The notes under the pieces are model-generated. The model worked only from the letters and a program-made list of their open reading frames with translations, was not told where the DNA came from and ran no database searches. Shown here piece by piece: positions 17,911-26,337 of a DNA stretch of 64,000 bases. This DNA is from Actinomycetota bacterium (GTDB lineage Bacteria; Actinomycetota; Actinomycetes; Streptosporangiales; Streptosporangiaceae), in NCBI GenBank assembly GCA_019240215.1, contig JAFAYQ010000038.1:94551-158550 (forward strand). The letters are read 5' to 3'. Positions within the stretch are counted from its first letter, which is position 1. The number at the start of each line of letters is the position of its first letter. The translations under genes and the position numbers were made by a program.

Positions 17911-18453
17911 TCAGTGGCCCTCGTCAGCTTCGGCGTACACCCGGGCAGCGTACGCCTCCAGCGACTGCTCGCAGCTGGCCAGCGCCTTCTCGGTGGCGGC
18001 GCGGCCGTCGGCCCCGAACACGTCGCGCTCCCGGACCCGGCCCAGCCAGTTCCGCAGCTTCACCAGGTCGACCTCGTTCTCCTCCAGCTCGGCGTAGGTG
18101 AAGTGGTTGGCGGTGTACTCCTTCTCCACCTGCTGCAGGAAGTCCGCGCACTTGTCGACGATCTCCTCGTACTCGTCGTTCCTGGCCGCCTGGAACTGTG
18201 CCCGCACCTCGGGCTCGCCCGCCAGCACGTCGCACGACAGCAGCACCGCCGACCCGGACATGTCGAGGATCTCCCGCCGCAGCTTGCGCAGCGAACGCTC
18301 GGCCGGTCCGGTCCGGGGGAGCGCCGCCGCCGAGTTCTGCAGGTAGATGGCGCCCAGGCTCTTGATCCGGCGCCACACGGTGGAGCGCAGCCGGGTCGGC
18401 TCGGACGGCACCCGGTAGATCAGCACCAGCCAGCCCGCCGGTTCTTCGCTCAT
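17911..18453 (-). CDS. ChrB N-terminal-domain protein
   Basis: 180 residues. The start GWLVLIYRVPSEPTRLRSTVWRRIKSLGA followed by IYLQNSAAALP matches the ChrB N-terminal domain found in chromate-resistance regulators; the C-terminal ChrB catalytic/rhodanese-like domain is absent. The middle and end are helical with many charges (EIVDKCADFLQQVEKEY, LEENEVDLVKLRNWLGRVRERD). Stand-alone ChrB-N proteins occur in actinobacteria next to COG4280 membrane proteins, as here: that gene starts 35 bp away on the opposite strand. Role presumed regulatory or accessory to the membrane protein; no chromate pump ChrA is seen. Confidence 0.75.
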   Translation of the reverse strand: MSEEPAGWLVLIYRVPSEPTRLRSTVWRRIKSLGAIYLQNSAAALPRTGPAERSLRKLRREILDMSGSAVLLSCDVLAGEPEVRAQFQAARNDEYEEIVDKCADFLQQVEKEYTANHFTYAELEENEVDLVKLRNWLGRVRERDVFGADGRAATEKALASCEQSLEAYAARVYAEADEGH

Positions 18454-18488
18454 GGATCTATTCTCACCTACTCCTTGGTGGAGGTTCA

Positions 18489-19235
18489 GTGAACGCGCTT
18501 CCCCTCGCCCTCACCGTGTTCGTGGCCTGCCTGGTCGAGGCGGTCGAGGCGCTCACGATCGTGCTCGCGGCCGGCCTGACCCGGGAGTGGCGGTCCACCT
18601 TCCAGGGCATGGCGGTCGCGCTGGTCGTGCTGGCCGCGATCTCGGCCGCCCTCGGCCCCGCTCTCACCCTGATCCCGCTGGGTGCGCTGCGGCTGGTGGT
18701 GGGGGCGCTGCTGGCCATCTTCGGCATCCAGTGGCTGCGCAAGGCGATCCTGCGCGCCACCGGCCACAAGGCCCTGCACGACGAGGCGAGCGCCTACCAG
18801 CGCGAAGTAACGGCGGCCGCCGCGGCCGGGCGCCGATCCGGACGTGGCGTCCGCGACTGGTACGCGTTCACCTTGTCCTTTAAAGGGGTCCTACTGGAGG
18901 GACTGGAGGTCGTGTTCATCGTCGTCACGTTCGGGAGCAACCAGGGCAGCCTCTGGCCGGCCGTGATCGCCGCCGCGGCCGCCGTGCTGGTGGTGGCCGG
19001 GATCGGGGTCGCCGTGCGGGCCCCGCTGGCCCGGGTTCCCGAGAACGCGATGAAGTTCGCGGTCGGCGTCATGCTCACTTCGTTCGGCACGTTCTGGGGG
19101 GCCGAAGGGGCCGGGGTCAACTGGCCCGGTCACGACGCCGCCCTGCTGGTGCTGGTGCCGGTGATGCTGGTCGTCGCGCTCGGCTACGTCCTGCTGCTGC
19201 GCGGCCAGTCCCGTCAGGAGGTCATGAGCTCATGA
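18489..19235 (+). CDS. COG4280 membrane protein (FTR1/GDT1-like cation transporter candidate)
   Basis: 248 residues, about six or seven membrane segments arranged as two related halves. Each half starts with an acidic helix, VEAVEALTIVLAAGLTREW in the first and LEGLEVVFIVVTFG in the second; the paired ExxE-type motifs resemble FTR1 (REGLE) iron permeases and GDT1-type transporters, so a metal-cation function is plausible but unproven. GTG at 18489 follows a GGTGGAGG ribosome site. Overlaps the next small gene by 4 bp (ATGA). The ChrB-like gene diverges from it. Confidence 0.75.
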   Translation: MNALPLALTVFVACLVEAVEALTIVLAAGLTREWRSTFQGMAVALVVLAAISAALGPALTLIPLGALRLVVGALLAIFGIQWLRKAILRATGHKALHDEASAYQREVTAAAAAGRRSGRGVRDWYAFTLSFKGVLLEGLEVVFIVVTFGSNQGSLWPAVIAAAAAVLVVAGIGVAVRAPLARVPENAMKFAVGVMLTSFGTFWGAEGAGVNWPGHDAALLVLVPVMLVVALGYVLLLRGQSRQEVMSS

Positions 19236-19429
19236 ACCGTTTGCGTTCGGCCTGGGATTTCGCCTACGACTTCGTGGTCGGCGACGACTGGCGCGGCGCC
19301 GTCACCGTCGTGCTCGCGCTGGCGCTGACCGCGTTGTTCGTGCACCTGGCCCACGTCAATGCCTGGTGGCTGCTGCCGGTGGGTGTGGTCGCGGCGCTCG
19401 GCTGGTCGCTGCGCCGGGCTGTCCGCTGA
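19232..19429 (+). CDS. small membrane protein linked to COG4280
   Basis: 65 residues: a short amphipathic start (NRLRSAWDFAYDFVVGDDW), then two hydrophobic segments separated by HVNAWW and a basic end (LRRAVR). The start overlaps the COG4280 stop, indicating translational coupling and a joint function, perhaps as a small subunit of the transporter. No further family assignment is possible. Confidence 0.7.
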   Translation: MNRLRSAWDFAYDFVVGDDWRGAVTVVLALALTALFVHLAHVNAWWLLPVGVVAALGWSLRRAVR

Positions 19430-19455
19430 GCTGAGTCGGCCGCTGCGCCGGGCGG

Positions 19456-20457
19456 TCAGCTGATCGCGGTGACCAGCAGGCAGGCAGCGGTGGCGGCCTC
19501 GGCCACCGCGCCGAGCACGTCGCCGGTGATCCCGCCCAGCCGCCGGGCCCCGTGCTCGCCCAGCGCCACCCCGGCCACCAGGCCGGCCGCCACCGCGACC
19601 GGCAGGATCCACTCGACCGGGACATTCGCCACCGCCGCGGCCAAAAAGATTCCGCCGACCGTGACCGCCAGCACCGCCGCCGTGAGCACGGCCGCGGTGA
19701 CCGGGGCGACGCTGTCGGCCACCATGGCGCCGAGCCCGTCCGGCCGGGCCGGGGGCATCCCCCGGCGGCAGGCCCAGATGATGGCCAGCCGCCCGGTCAC
19801 CGCGGCCACGATGACCGCGGGCACCCCACGCCCGGCCGCGTCGGCCTGGGTCAGCCCGGCCACCTGGATCAGCAGCGTGAACACCAGCGTCACCACCCCG
19901 AACGGCCCGATGTCGGACCGCTTCATGATCGCCAGCGCCTCGGCCGGCGGCCGCCGGCTGCCGAGCCCGTCGGCCAGGTCGGCCAGCCCGTCCAGGTGCA
20001 GGCCGCGGCTCAGCACCGCCAGCGACCCGACCGCCAGCACCGCCGCCACCAGCGGCCCGGTGTGCAGCAGGTGCCCGGCCACGTAGAGCACGGCGGCCGC
20101 GATCGCGCCGAGCACCAGCCCGACGGCCGGCGCCCACAGCATCGCCTCGGCCGCCGTCGCCCGGGTCGGCCTGGCCGCCGCCGCCGGCCGCTCGTCGGGC
20201 CGGTCGGCCAGGGGTGGCTCGGCGGCCGGCCAGGGCGGCCCGGTCGGTTCGCCCGACGAGCCGTACGAGCCGGCCGAGCCCCCCGCGCCGTACGAGCCGG
20301 TCCCGTCCGGCACGGTGGCCCGGCCGGGCCGGGGCGACCACGTCCGGTCCGGCCGGCCCGGGCCCGGCGGCGGCTGGCGGGCCCGGGTGGCCGGCACGAT
20401 CGACTCCGGCAGGATGCTCAGCATCGTCACCGACAGCCTCAGCCCGTCACGGCTCAT
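19456..20457 (-). CDS. cobS: adenosylcobinamide-GDP ribazoletransferase (cobalamin synthase)
   Basis: 333 residues, integral membrane. CobS joins adenosylcobinamide-GDP with alpha-ribazole (or its phosphate) in the last steps of B12 synthesis. The signature RGLHLDGLADLADGLGS is complete, followed by KRSDIGPFGVVTL. The N-terminal strand LRLSVTMLSILP is separated from the first membrane helix (AEAMLWAPAVGLVLGA) by about 80 residues of Pro/Gly/Ser/Arg-rich sequence that normal CobS proteins (about 250 residues) lack. No other cob gene is adjacent. Confidence 0.9.
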   Translation of the reverse strand: MSRDGLRLSVTMLSILPESIVPATRARQPPPGPGRPDRTWSPRPGRATVPDGTGSYGAGGSAGSYGSSGEPTGPPWPAAEPPLADRPDERPAAAARPTRATAAEAMLWAPAVGLVLGAIAAAVLYVAGHLLHTGPLVAAVLAVGSLAVLSRGLHLDGLADLADGLGSRRPPAEALAIMKRSDIGPFGVVTLVFTLLIQVAGLTQADAAGRGVPAVIVAAVTGRLAIIWACRRGMPPARPDGLGAMVADSVAPVTAAVLTAAVLAVTVGGIFLAAAVANVPVEWILPVAVAAGLVAGVALGEHGARRLGGITGDVLGAVAEAATAACLLVTAIS

Positions 20458-20499
20458 GATGGTTCACCTTAGGGCGAACAACTGCTACGCAGCAGCGCC

Positions 20500-20528
20500 T
20501 TTCCGGTCTCAAAGCAGACACGTACTAT
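20500..20528 (+). promoter_or_regulatory. candidate promoter, leaderless type
   Basis: TTTCCG (20500-20505), a 17-bp spacer and TACTAT (20523-20528), then seven bases to the ATG at 20536. The spacing would make the transcript begin at or next to the start codon. It lies in the region shared with divergent cobS. Confidence 0.4.
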
Positions 20529-20535
20529 CTCAAGT

Positions 20536-20931
20536 ATGGCGGAATGGTGGTCGATCGAGGTCTTCCACGCCGACCTGTCGGCCCGGCAGTGGAAAAGCTC
20601 GCATGAGAACGCGCTGATCGAAGCGGCTCTGTCACACGGGGCGCTCGACTGGGTCTGGCACGAGCACCGCACCGGGGTGGTGCTGGAACTGGCGTTCCGC
20701 GACGATGAAGCCTGGGAGGGTTTCCGCGCCCTGCCGGCCGTCCGGGCCGCCCTCGACGCCGCCCCCGACCCGGTGAACGGGCTGATCGTCTACCGCGGAC
20801 GCGGGGGAGCGTCAGGTTCGCGCTGGCCACGGCGCCGTGGGCCCCGGCCCAGCGCCGGTGCGATGGCCCGCCCGGAGCCCACCGAAGAGAAGGTGCTGGA
20901 CCTGACCGAAGCCCGGCCGCCCGCCCGCTGA
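20536..20931 (+). CDS. conserved-looking hypothetical protein
   Basis: 131 residues with no family I can name. The first ~90 residues look folded: WWSIEVFHADLSARQWK, ENALIEAALSHGALDWVWHEH, GVVLELAFRDDEAWEGFRALPAVRAAL, suggesting an alpha/beta domain of ferredoxin-like size. The last 35 are basic then acidic and low in complexity. It sits between divergent cobS and the DUF5998 gene in the same direction. Confidence 0.65.
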   Translation: MAEWWSIEVFHADLSARQWKSSHENALIEAALSHGALDWVWHEHRTGVVLELAFRDDEAWEGFRALPAVRAALDAAPDPVNGLIVYRGRGGASGSRWPRRRGPRPSAGAMARPEPTEEKVLDLTEARPPAR

Positions 20932-21033
20932 GGCCGCCGTCACCCCCGCCCGGTCCGGCCACGGCCTTTCGGCTCGGTGTGCCGTTTGCCGGGTGCGGCG
21001 AATCCACGAGCCGGCACAGGGCAGGATAGGTAC

Positions 21034-21627
21034 ATGAGGGATACGCGAGTCACCGCGGATGACCTGCGCGCTGCGATCGAGCGCACGGGTTACTACCCGG
21101 GGCTGGTTACCGACGCCGTCTGGTCGTCGCTGGGAGCCGAACCCGTCACGGCCTACGTCGTCACGCACGACGCGATCTTCGATCCCGGCATGGAGGTCCG
21201 CCGCCACATCACCGTGCTGGCGCTGACCCCGACCCGGCTGATCTACTCCCACACCGACGAGCACCCGGCCGAAGAGCCGGACGGCCATCCCCAGGCCGAG
21301 ACCAGCACCGAGGCGGTGCGATTCTCCCGGGTGTCGTCGGTCGCGCTGACCCGGGTGGTGCCCGACCCGGCCTCCTACGTGTCCGGGGTCACCACCCCCA
21401 GCGAGGTGGTACTGACGATCGGCTGGAACGTGCTCTCGCACGTGGAGCTGGAGCCCGCCCACTGCGGCGACGAGAACTGTGAAGCCGACCACGGCTACAT
21501 GGGCACGATCACGGCCGACGACCTGACCCTGCGGATGAGCGAGGCGGCCGACGGCGACGACGGGGTCCGCCAGGTGCTGGCGTTCGCGGCCGCGCTGTCG
21601 GACGCCACCGCCGGCAGCGGCCGGTGA
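21034..21627 (+). CDS. DUF5998 family protein
   Basis: 197 residues matching an actinobacterial family of unknown function: RAAIERTGYYPGLV, EVRRHITVLALTPTRLIYSHTDE, STEAVRFSRVSSVALTRVV, EVVLTIGWN and CGDENCEADHGYMG are the family's recognisable blocks. The pair of cysteines plus histidine in that last block could bind a metal. ATG at 21034 begins next to the first conserved block. The gene is 42 bp upstream of the phosphatase-fold gene, a conserved neighbour pair in actinobacteria as I remember it. Confidence 0.82.
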   Translation: MRDTRVTADDLRAAIERTGYYPGLVTDAVWSSLGAEPVTAYVVTHDAIFDPGMEVRRHITVLALTPTRLIYSHTDEHPAEEPDGHPQAETSTEAVRFSRVSSVALTRVVPDPASYVSGVTTPSEVVLTIGWNVLSHVELEPAHCGDENCEADHGYMGTITADDLTLRMSEAADGDDGVRQVLAFAAALSDATAGSGR

Positions 21628-21669
21628 GCGCATTGCCGCCACCGTCGCGCAAGTGACAGGATGTGACGG

Positions 21670-22806
21670 ATGACACCGGAGCCGAGAACTGCGCCGCTTC
21701 TGCCGTCCTACGGCTCCGGGACGCTCGCTGAGCTCGGAGCGTCGATCCTGGCCGCGCTGGGCGGCTCCGACGCCAATCCGCTCGGGCTGCCGGCCTCGCG
21801 CAAGGTCTGCCTGCTGGTGGTGGACGGGCTCGGCTGGGAGCTGCTGCGCGACCACCCGGCCGCCGCCCCGTTCCTCAACGAGCTGGCCATGAACAGCCAG
21901 CCGCTGGCGGCCGGGTTCCCGGCCACCACCGTGACCAGCCTGACCTCGCTGGGCACGGGCCGCCCGCCCGGCCAGCACGGCGTGCTCGGCTACCAGGTCG
22001 CGATCCCCGGCGAGCACAAGCTGCTGAACGGCCTGCGCTGGGACGACCGGATCGACCCGGCCCGCTGGCAGCCCCGGCCGACGATCTACGAGCGGGCCGA
22101 GGCGGCCGGCGTCGCCAGCTACCACGTGGCGCCCCGCGCCTTCCGCACCAGCGGGCTGACCCGGGCCGCCTTTCGCGGCGCCCGCTACTGGCCCGCCGAC
22201 AGCATGGGGGCGCTGGCCGGGGAGGCCGGGATCGCCCTCCGCGAGGCCGACGAGGTGCTGGTCACCGCCTACCACGGTGACCTCGACGGCACCGGCCACG
22301 GCCACGGGGTCGGCTCCGACGCCTGGTACTACCAGCTGGCCCACGTCGACAAGCTGGCCGAGCAGCTGGCCGGAGCGCTGCCCAGCGACACCGCCCTGTA
22401 CGTGACCGCCGACCACGGCATGGTCGACGTGCCGGCCGAGGACCGCGTCGACGTCGACAACACCCCGGACCTGCAGGCGGGCGTGTCCCTGCTCGGCGGC
22501 GAGCCGCGCGCCCGGCACGTCTACGCGCGTCCCGGCGCCGCCGCCGACGTGCTGGCCGCCTGGCGCGAGGTGCTCGGCCCCCGGGCCTGGGTCCTCTCCC
22601 GCGAGGACGCGATCAAGGAAAACTGGTTCGGCCCGGTCGACCCCGACATGATCCCCCGCATCGGCGACGTGGTGGCCGCCCCGGCCGGGAACTGGGCCAT
22701 CGTCGCCACCGAGACCGAGCCCCGCGAATCCGCCCTGACCGGCATGCACGGCTCCCTGGTCTCCTCCGACCAGCTGATCCCGCTGCTCACCCTCTCCACC
22801 GGCTGA
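21670..22806 (+). CDS. alkaline-phosphatase-fold phosphodiesterase/nucleotide pyrophosphatase
   Basis: 378 residues. The metal-binding start VCLLVVDGLGWELLRDHP, the nucleophile region GFPATTVTSLTSLGTGRPPGQHGVLGY (Thr nucleophile) and the later TADHGMVDV metal ligands place it with type I phosphodiesterase/nucleotide pyrophosphatase proteins of the alkaline phosphatase superfamily. No signal peptide is visible, so action is probably cytosolic. Substrate unknown. Likely co-transcribed with DUF5998; convergent to the MarR-GNAT gene with a 25-bp gap. Confidence 0.85.
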   Translation: MTPEPRTAPLLPSYGSGTLAELGASILAALGGSDANPLGLPASRKVCLLVVDGLGWELLRDHPAAAPFLNELAMNSQPLAAGFPATTVTSLTSLGTGRPPGQHGVLGYQVAIPGEHKLLNGLRWDDRIDPARWQPRPTIYERAEAAGVASYHVAPRAFRTSGLTRAAFRGARYWPADSMGALAGEAGIALREADEVLVTAYHGDLDGTGHGHGVGSDAWYYQLAHVDKLAEQLAGALPSDTALYVTADHGMVDVPAEDRVDVDNTPDLQAGVSLLGGEPRARHVYARPGAAADVLAAWREVLGPRAWVLSREDAIKENWFGPVDPDMIPRIGDVVAAPAGNWAIVATETEPRESALTGMHGSLVSSDQLIPLLTLSTG

Positions 22807-22831
22807 GGGGCCAGGCCGACCGCGAGCCGCC

Positions 22832-23788
22832 CTACAGCTGACGGCTCCAGTTCTGGCCGACCAGGTCGACGCCGTAGCTGTGGTGGGGTTCCTCGTCCAC
22901 CAGGGTGAAACCGGCCCGCTCGTAGATGCGGCGGGCTTCGGCCAGCACGCTGTTGGTCCACAGGGTCATCTCGGTGTAGCCCGCGGCCCGCGCGAACCGC
23001 ATGCACTCCTCGACCAGTTTCGAGCCGATGCCGAGGCCGCGGGCGGCCGGGTCCACGTACAGCAGCCGCAGCTTGGCCACGGTGTCGGATTTGCGCACAC
23101 ACAGGATGGAGCCGACCCGCTCGCCGTCGACTTCGGCGATCCAGGCGGCCTCGCGGGCCGGGTCGCGGTGGTCGACGTAGTCGGCGACGATCCGGGCGAC
23201 CAGCGCCTCGTAGGTCCCGTCCCAGCCGTACTCGGCCGCGTAGCCGGCCGCCTGGCGCTGCACCACCCAGCCGAAATCGCCCGGCCGCGGCTCCCGCAGC
23301 AGGTAGGCGCGGGGCGCGGGCGTGTCCGCCAGCACCTGGGTGATCTCCCGCACCGAGCTGACCAGCCGCCGCTGCGCGTCCTCGCTCAGGCTGGCCAGCA
23401 GCCCGCCGATCTGCTCGGCGGCCCGGCCGTCGAGCCGCTGCTGCAGCTCCCGTCCGGCCGGCTCGAGCGTGATGATCTGGCGGCGGGCGTCGGTTCCGGA
23501 CCGGCTGCGGCTGATCAGCTGGTCCGCCTCGAACCGGCTGAGGATGCGGCTCAGGTAACCGGCGTCGATGTCGAGGCGCTGGCGCAGCGCGGTCACCTCG
23601 GTGCGGTCGCGCTGGCCGAGCTCGAACAGCAGCCGGGCCTCGGTCAGCGAGTACGGGGTGCCCAGGTAGCTGCCGCGCAGCAGGCCGATCACGTTGGTGT
23701 AGAGCCGGTTGAAGGCGCGGACGGCCGCCACCGGGCCGTCCAGGTCTGCGCTGGTGGGCCGCCGCACGTCCGTTTCCGTCACCGCCAC
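22832..23788 (-). CDS. MarR-type regulator fused to GNAT acetyltransferase
   Basis: 318 residues. N-terminal ~155: MarR winged helix (FNRLYTNVIGLLRG, LTEARLLFELGQ, TALRQRLDIDAGYLSRILSRFE, ISRSRSGTDARRQIITL). C-terminal ~155: GNAT acetyltransferase with motif A LRLLYVDPAARGLGIGSKLV and motif B ARRIYERAGFTLV. Such fusions acetylate small molecules or proteins and may regulate their own gene. GTG at 23788 is fixed by the promoter and the ribosome site AAAAGGAG. An excellent -35/-10 pair with an overlapping palindrome is found upstream. Confidence 0.92.
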   Translation of the reverse strand: MAVTETDVRRPTSADLDGPVAAVRAFNRLYTNVIGLLRGSYLGTPYSLTEARLLFELGQRDRTEVTALRQRLDIDAGYLSRILSRFEADQLISRSRSGTDARRQIITLEPAGRELQQRLDGRAAEQIGGLLASLSEDAQRRLVSSVREITQVLADTPAPRAYLLREPRPGDFGWVVQRQAAGYAAEYGWDGTYEALVARIVADYVDHRDPAREAAWIAEVDGERVGSILCVRKSDTVAKLRLLYVDPAARGLGIGSKLVEECMRFARAAGYTEMTLWTNSVLAEARRIYERAGFTLVDEEPHHSYGVDLVGQNWSRQL

Positions 23789-23795
23789 GTCCGCT

Positions 23796-23837
23796 CCTTT
23801 TATCGATGATTAAAAGGCCATTGATTGCCTAAGTCAA
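23796..23837 (-). promoter_or_regulatory. promoter and MarR-type operator of the MarR-GNAT gene
   Basis: On the minus strand TTGACT (23837-23832), 17 bp, TTTAAT (23814-23809). A palindrome with seven-base arms, CCTTTTA...TAAAAGG, and an 8-base centre spans 23796-23817, covering the -10 box down to the ribosome site. This arrangement predicts autorepression by the encoded MarR domain. Confidence 0.7.
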
Positions 23838-23923
23838 AGGTATTACTGACGGAGGCAACGGTCAACGCCTGAACGTGGACTGGGGGTTCGCCGAAAACGG
23901 CGGCCCGGGCTGACAATTGACCT

Positions 23924-25531
23924 ATGCGGCTGCCCCGCCCTGTGGTCCCGGCCGCCTTGCGGCCCGCGGCCCGCTGGGCGGCCCTGGTCGCGGGCGCGAT
24001 CCCGCTGCTCGCCTTTCCCGGCCCCGATCTGTCGGTGGTGGCGTGGTTCGGGCTGGTGCCGGGGCTGCTGATCATCAGTCGGGCGCCGACCATGCGTGAG
24101 GCGGCGATCCGCGGCTGGTGGCTCGGCTCCGGCTACATCGTGGCCGCCATGTACTGGCTGGCGCCCGAGATCGGGCCGGCCGTGCTGCTGGTCGCCGCCG
24201 TGTTCGGGGTGCTGCAGGCCCCGTTCGGGATGGCCGCCCGGGCGCTCCTGCGGCCGCCGCTGACCGCCACCCGGGCGCTGGCCGCGCTGATCGTGGTGCC
24301 GAGCTGCTGGCTGCTGGCCGAGTGGCTGCGGTCCTGGCAGGCGCTGGGCGGTCCCTGGGCGGTGCTCGGGGCCAGCCAGTGGCAGCACCCGGCCGTGCTC
24401 GCGCTGGCCTCGGTCGGCGGGGTCTGGCTGGTCAGCTTCGTGCTGGTTGCCGTCAACGTGGCCATCACCGTCGTGCTGGTCACCCGCCGCTGGACCGCCC
24501 GGGCGGCGGCGGCCGTGGTCGCGGCCGCGGTGGTGGCGGCCGGCCCGGTGGTGTTCGCGCTGACCGCGCCCGCCCCGGCCACCGGTACCGCCACGATCGC
24601 GCTGGTGCAGCCGGGGATCGTCGACGGCGCCGAGCTCCGGGTGGACGCCAGCCAGCAGCTGACCACCAGCCTGCTCCGGGACCGGGCGGCCGCCGGCCAG
24701 CCCGCGCCCGACCTCATCGTCTGGGGCGAGAGCAGCGTCGGCTACCACCTGGAGAGTGACCAGCAGCTGCTGCGCACCATCGAACGGCTGTCCCGGCAGG
24801 CCGGCACCCAGATCCTGGTCAACCAGGACTCCGTCCACGACGACCAGAAGTCCAAGGTCGCGGTGCTGGTCGGTGCGAACGGGATCGCCGGCACCTACAC
24901 CAAGACCCGGCTGGTGCCGTTCGGGGAGTACATCCCGTTCCGCTCGGCCCTGTCCTGGCTGACCTCGATCAGCCGGGCCGCCCCGGTCAACATGGTGCCG
25001 GGGACCGGGGCGCACGTGCTCCGGGTCACCGAGCCCAACGGCCAGCCGCTGACCATCGGCCCGCTGATCTGCTTCGAGTCCGCGTTCCCGGACATGTCCC
25101 GGGTCGACACCGATCGCGGGGCCCAGGTCATCGTCTACCAGACCGCCGACTCGACGTTCCAGGGCACCTGGGCGCTGGAGCAGCACGCCGCGCTGGACGC
25201 GCTGCGCGCGGCCGAGACCGGCCGCCCGGTCGTCCAGGCCGCGCTGACCGGCGACTCGGACGCGTTCGACAGCCGCGGCCGCCAGCTGGCGTGGATGAAT
25301 CAGACCCAGCGGGGAGTGATCACGGTCCGCCTGAGCCTGCCCGTCACCTCGGCCCGGACGATCTACGACCGGCTCGGTGACTACGTTCCGTGGGCCGCCA
25401 CCGGGGTCGCGGTGCTGGCCGCCCTCGGCGGGTGGCGGCGTTTGCGTGCCCGTCGTACCGGGAAGGGTGGTGCCACCGGCCCGGATACGGCAGAATACGA
25501 TGCAGGAAGTGGGCTGCAGGTGCCCAGCTGA
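23924..25531 (+). CDS. lnt: apolipoprotein N-acyltransferase
   Basis: 535 residues. Membrane enzyme adding the third acyl chain to the N-terminal cysteine of lipoproteins. About seven membrane segments precede a nitrilase-like domain with the catalytic triad visible: Glu in LIVWGESSVGYH, Lys in TYTKTRLVPFGEYIPF and Cys in LICFESAFPDM. A final membrane helix (WAATGVAVLAALGGW) and a basic tail follow. Full-length actinobacterial Lnt; sometimes fused to a polyprenol-mannose synthase in mycobacteria, but not here. ATG 23924 is the first conserved start. Confidence 0.93.
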   Translation: MRLPRPVVPAALRPAARWAALVAGAIPLLAFPGPDLSVVAWFGLVPGLLIISRAPTMREAAIRGWWLGSGYIVAAMYWLAPEIGPAVLLVAAVFGVLQAPFGMAARALLRPPLTATRALAALIVVPSCWLLAEWLRSWQALGGPWAVLGASQWQHPAVLALASVGGVWLVSFVLVAVNVAITVVLVTRRWTARAAAAVVAAAVVAAGPVVFALTAPAPATGTATIALVQPGIVDGAELRVDASQQLTTSLLRDRAAAGQPAPDLIVWGESSVGYHLESDQQLLRTIERLSRQAGTQILVNQDSVHDDQKSKVAVLVGANGIAGTYTKTRLVPFGEYIPFRSALSWLTSISRAAPVNMVPGTGAHVLRVTEPNGQPLTIGPLICFESAFPDMSRVDTDRGAQVIVYQTADSTFQGTWALEQHAALDALRAAETGRPVVQAALTGDSDAFDSRGRQLAWMNQTQRGVITVRLSLPVTSARTIYDRLGDYVPWAATGVAVLAALGGWRRLRARRTGKGGATGPDTAEYDAGSGLQVPS

Positions 25532-25612
25532 CGGTTGCTCCGGACGCACGCTGTCCGCGGCGGACACGAGGACGCAGGGGAAGGCGAACCTCGTCGGCTG
25601 CCAGGAGGAACA

Positions 25613-26104
25613 GTGTTGGCTCAGGGTGTTTTGCAGGTCCATTCGGCGCCCCCGGCGCTATGCCCGCATGTCGAGTGGGCAGTGGCCGGGGTTCTTGGCG
25701 TACCCGTTGATCTACCGTGGACCAGTCAGCCGGCCTCGCCGGGCTGGCTGCGGACCGAGCTGACCTGGGAGGGCCGCCCCGGCAGCGCGGGCGCGATCAC
25801 CTCCGCCCTGGCCGGCTGGAACCGGCTGCGCTTCGAGGTCACCGAGGACGCGACCCCCGGTTGTGACGGCGTGCGGCACAGCTACACCCCCACGCTCGGC
25901 CTGTTCACGGCGGTGACCGGCGGCAACGGCGACATCCTGGTCCCCGAGGGCCGCCTGCGCACGCTCCTGGCCATGAGCGCGACCGACGCCGACCTGCGCC
26001 GTGAGCTGGACCGGGCGCTCGGCCGGGCCTGGGACGAGGAGCTCGACGCCTTCCGCTGCGGCGCCGACGGCGCCCCGGTGCGCTGGCTGCACGCCACCGG
26101 CTGA
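25613..26104 (+). CDS. DUF3145 family protein
   Basis: 163 residues of an actinobacteria-specific family: LQVHSAPPALCPHVEWAVAG at the start, SPGWLRTELTWEG, ALAGWNRLRFEVTED, TPTLGLFTAVTGGNGDILVPEGRL. Function unknown. The GTG at 25613 has AGGAGG four bases upstream; TTG at 25616 is seven bases away and is equally possible. Upstream extension to 25535 is not supported. Confidence 0.85.
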   Translation: MLAQGVLQVHSAPPALCPHVEWAVAGVLGVPVDLPWTSQPASPGWLRTELTWEGRPGSAGAITSALAGWNRLRFEVTEDATPGCDGVRHSYTPTLGLFTAVTGGNGDILVPEGRLRTLLAMSATDADLRRELDRALGRAWDEELDAFRCGADGAPVRWLHATG

Positions 26105-26161
26105 GCTGACCCGGCCGTCCGGGGCCGCAGCCGACCCGGCCAGCTGCATATTTGTGTCATC

Positions 26162-26266
26162 TTATCGACATGGGTCAGCCGCCCATGCTTAACCAGCTCT
26201 GCACGTGCTTATTACGAACAAAGTATCGACATCCAGTGCAAATATGCGAACATAGTGTCGATCGAC
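26162..26266. promoter_or_regulatory. repeated ATCGAC elements in an AT-rich leader
   Basis: TATCGACAT occurs twice (26163-26171 and 26224-26232) and a third ATCGAC lies at 26261-26266, within the 233-bp gap upstream of the CBM48 gene. The region is much more AT-rich than its surroundings. Repeats in one orientation suggest binding sites for an unknown regulator. Confidence 0.4.
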
Positions 26267-26337
26267 GGCTGAGATACGCTCTGCTGACAGAGAGTAATTC
26301 CCAGTCACTTTGAGTTAGTAAGCCAGCAGGAGATTCG

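Noticed and set aside
18877..18890. CCTTTAAAGG palindrome within the COG4280 gene
   Set aside because: Inside a coding region, short, and not similar enough to the msrA palindrome to claim a shared site.
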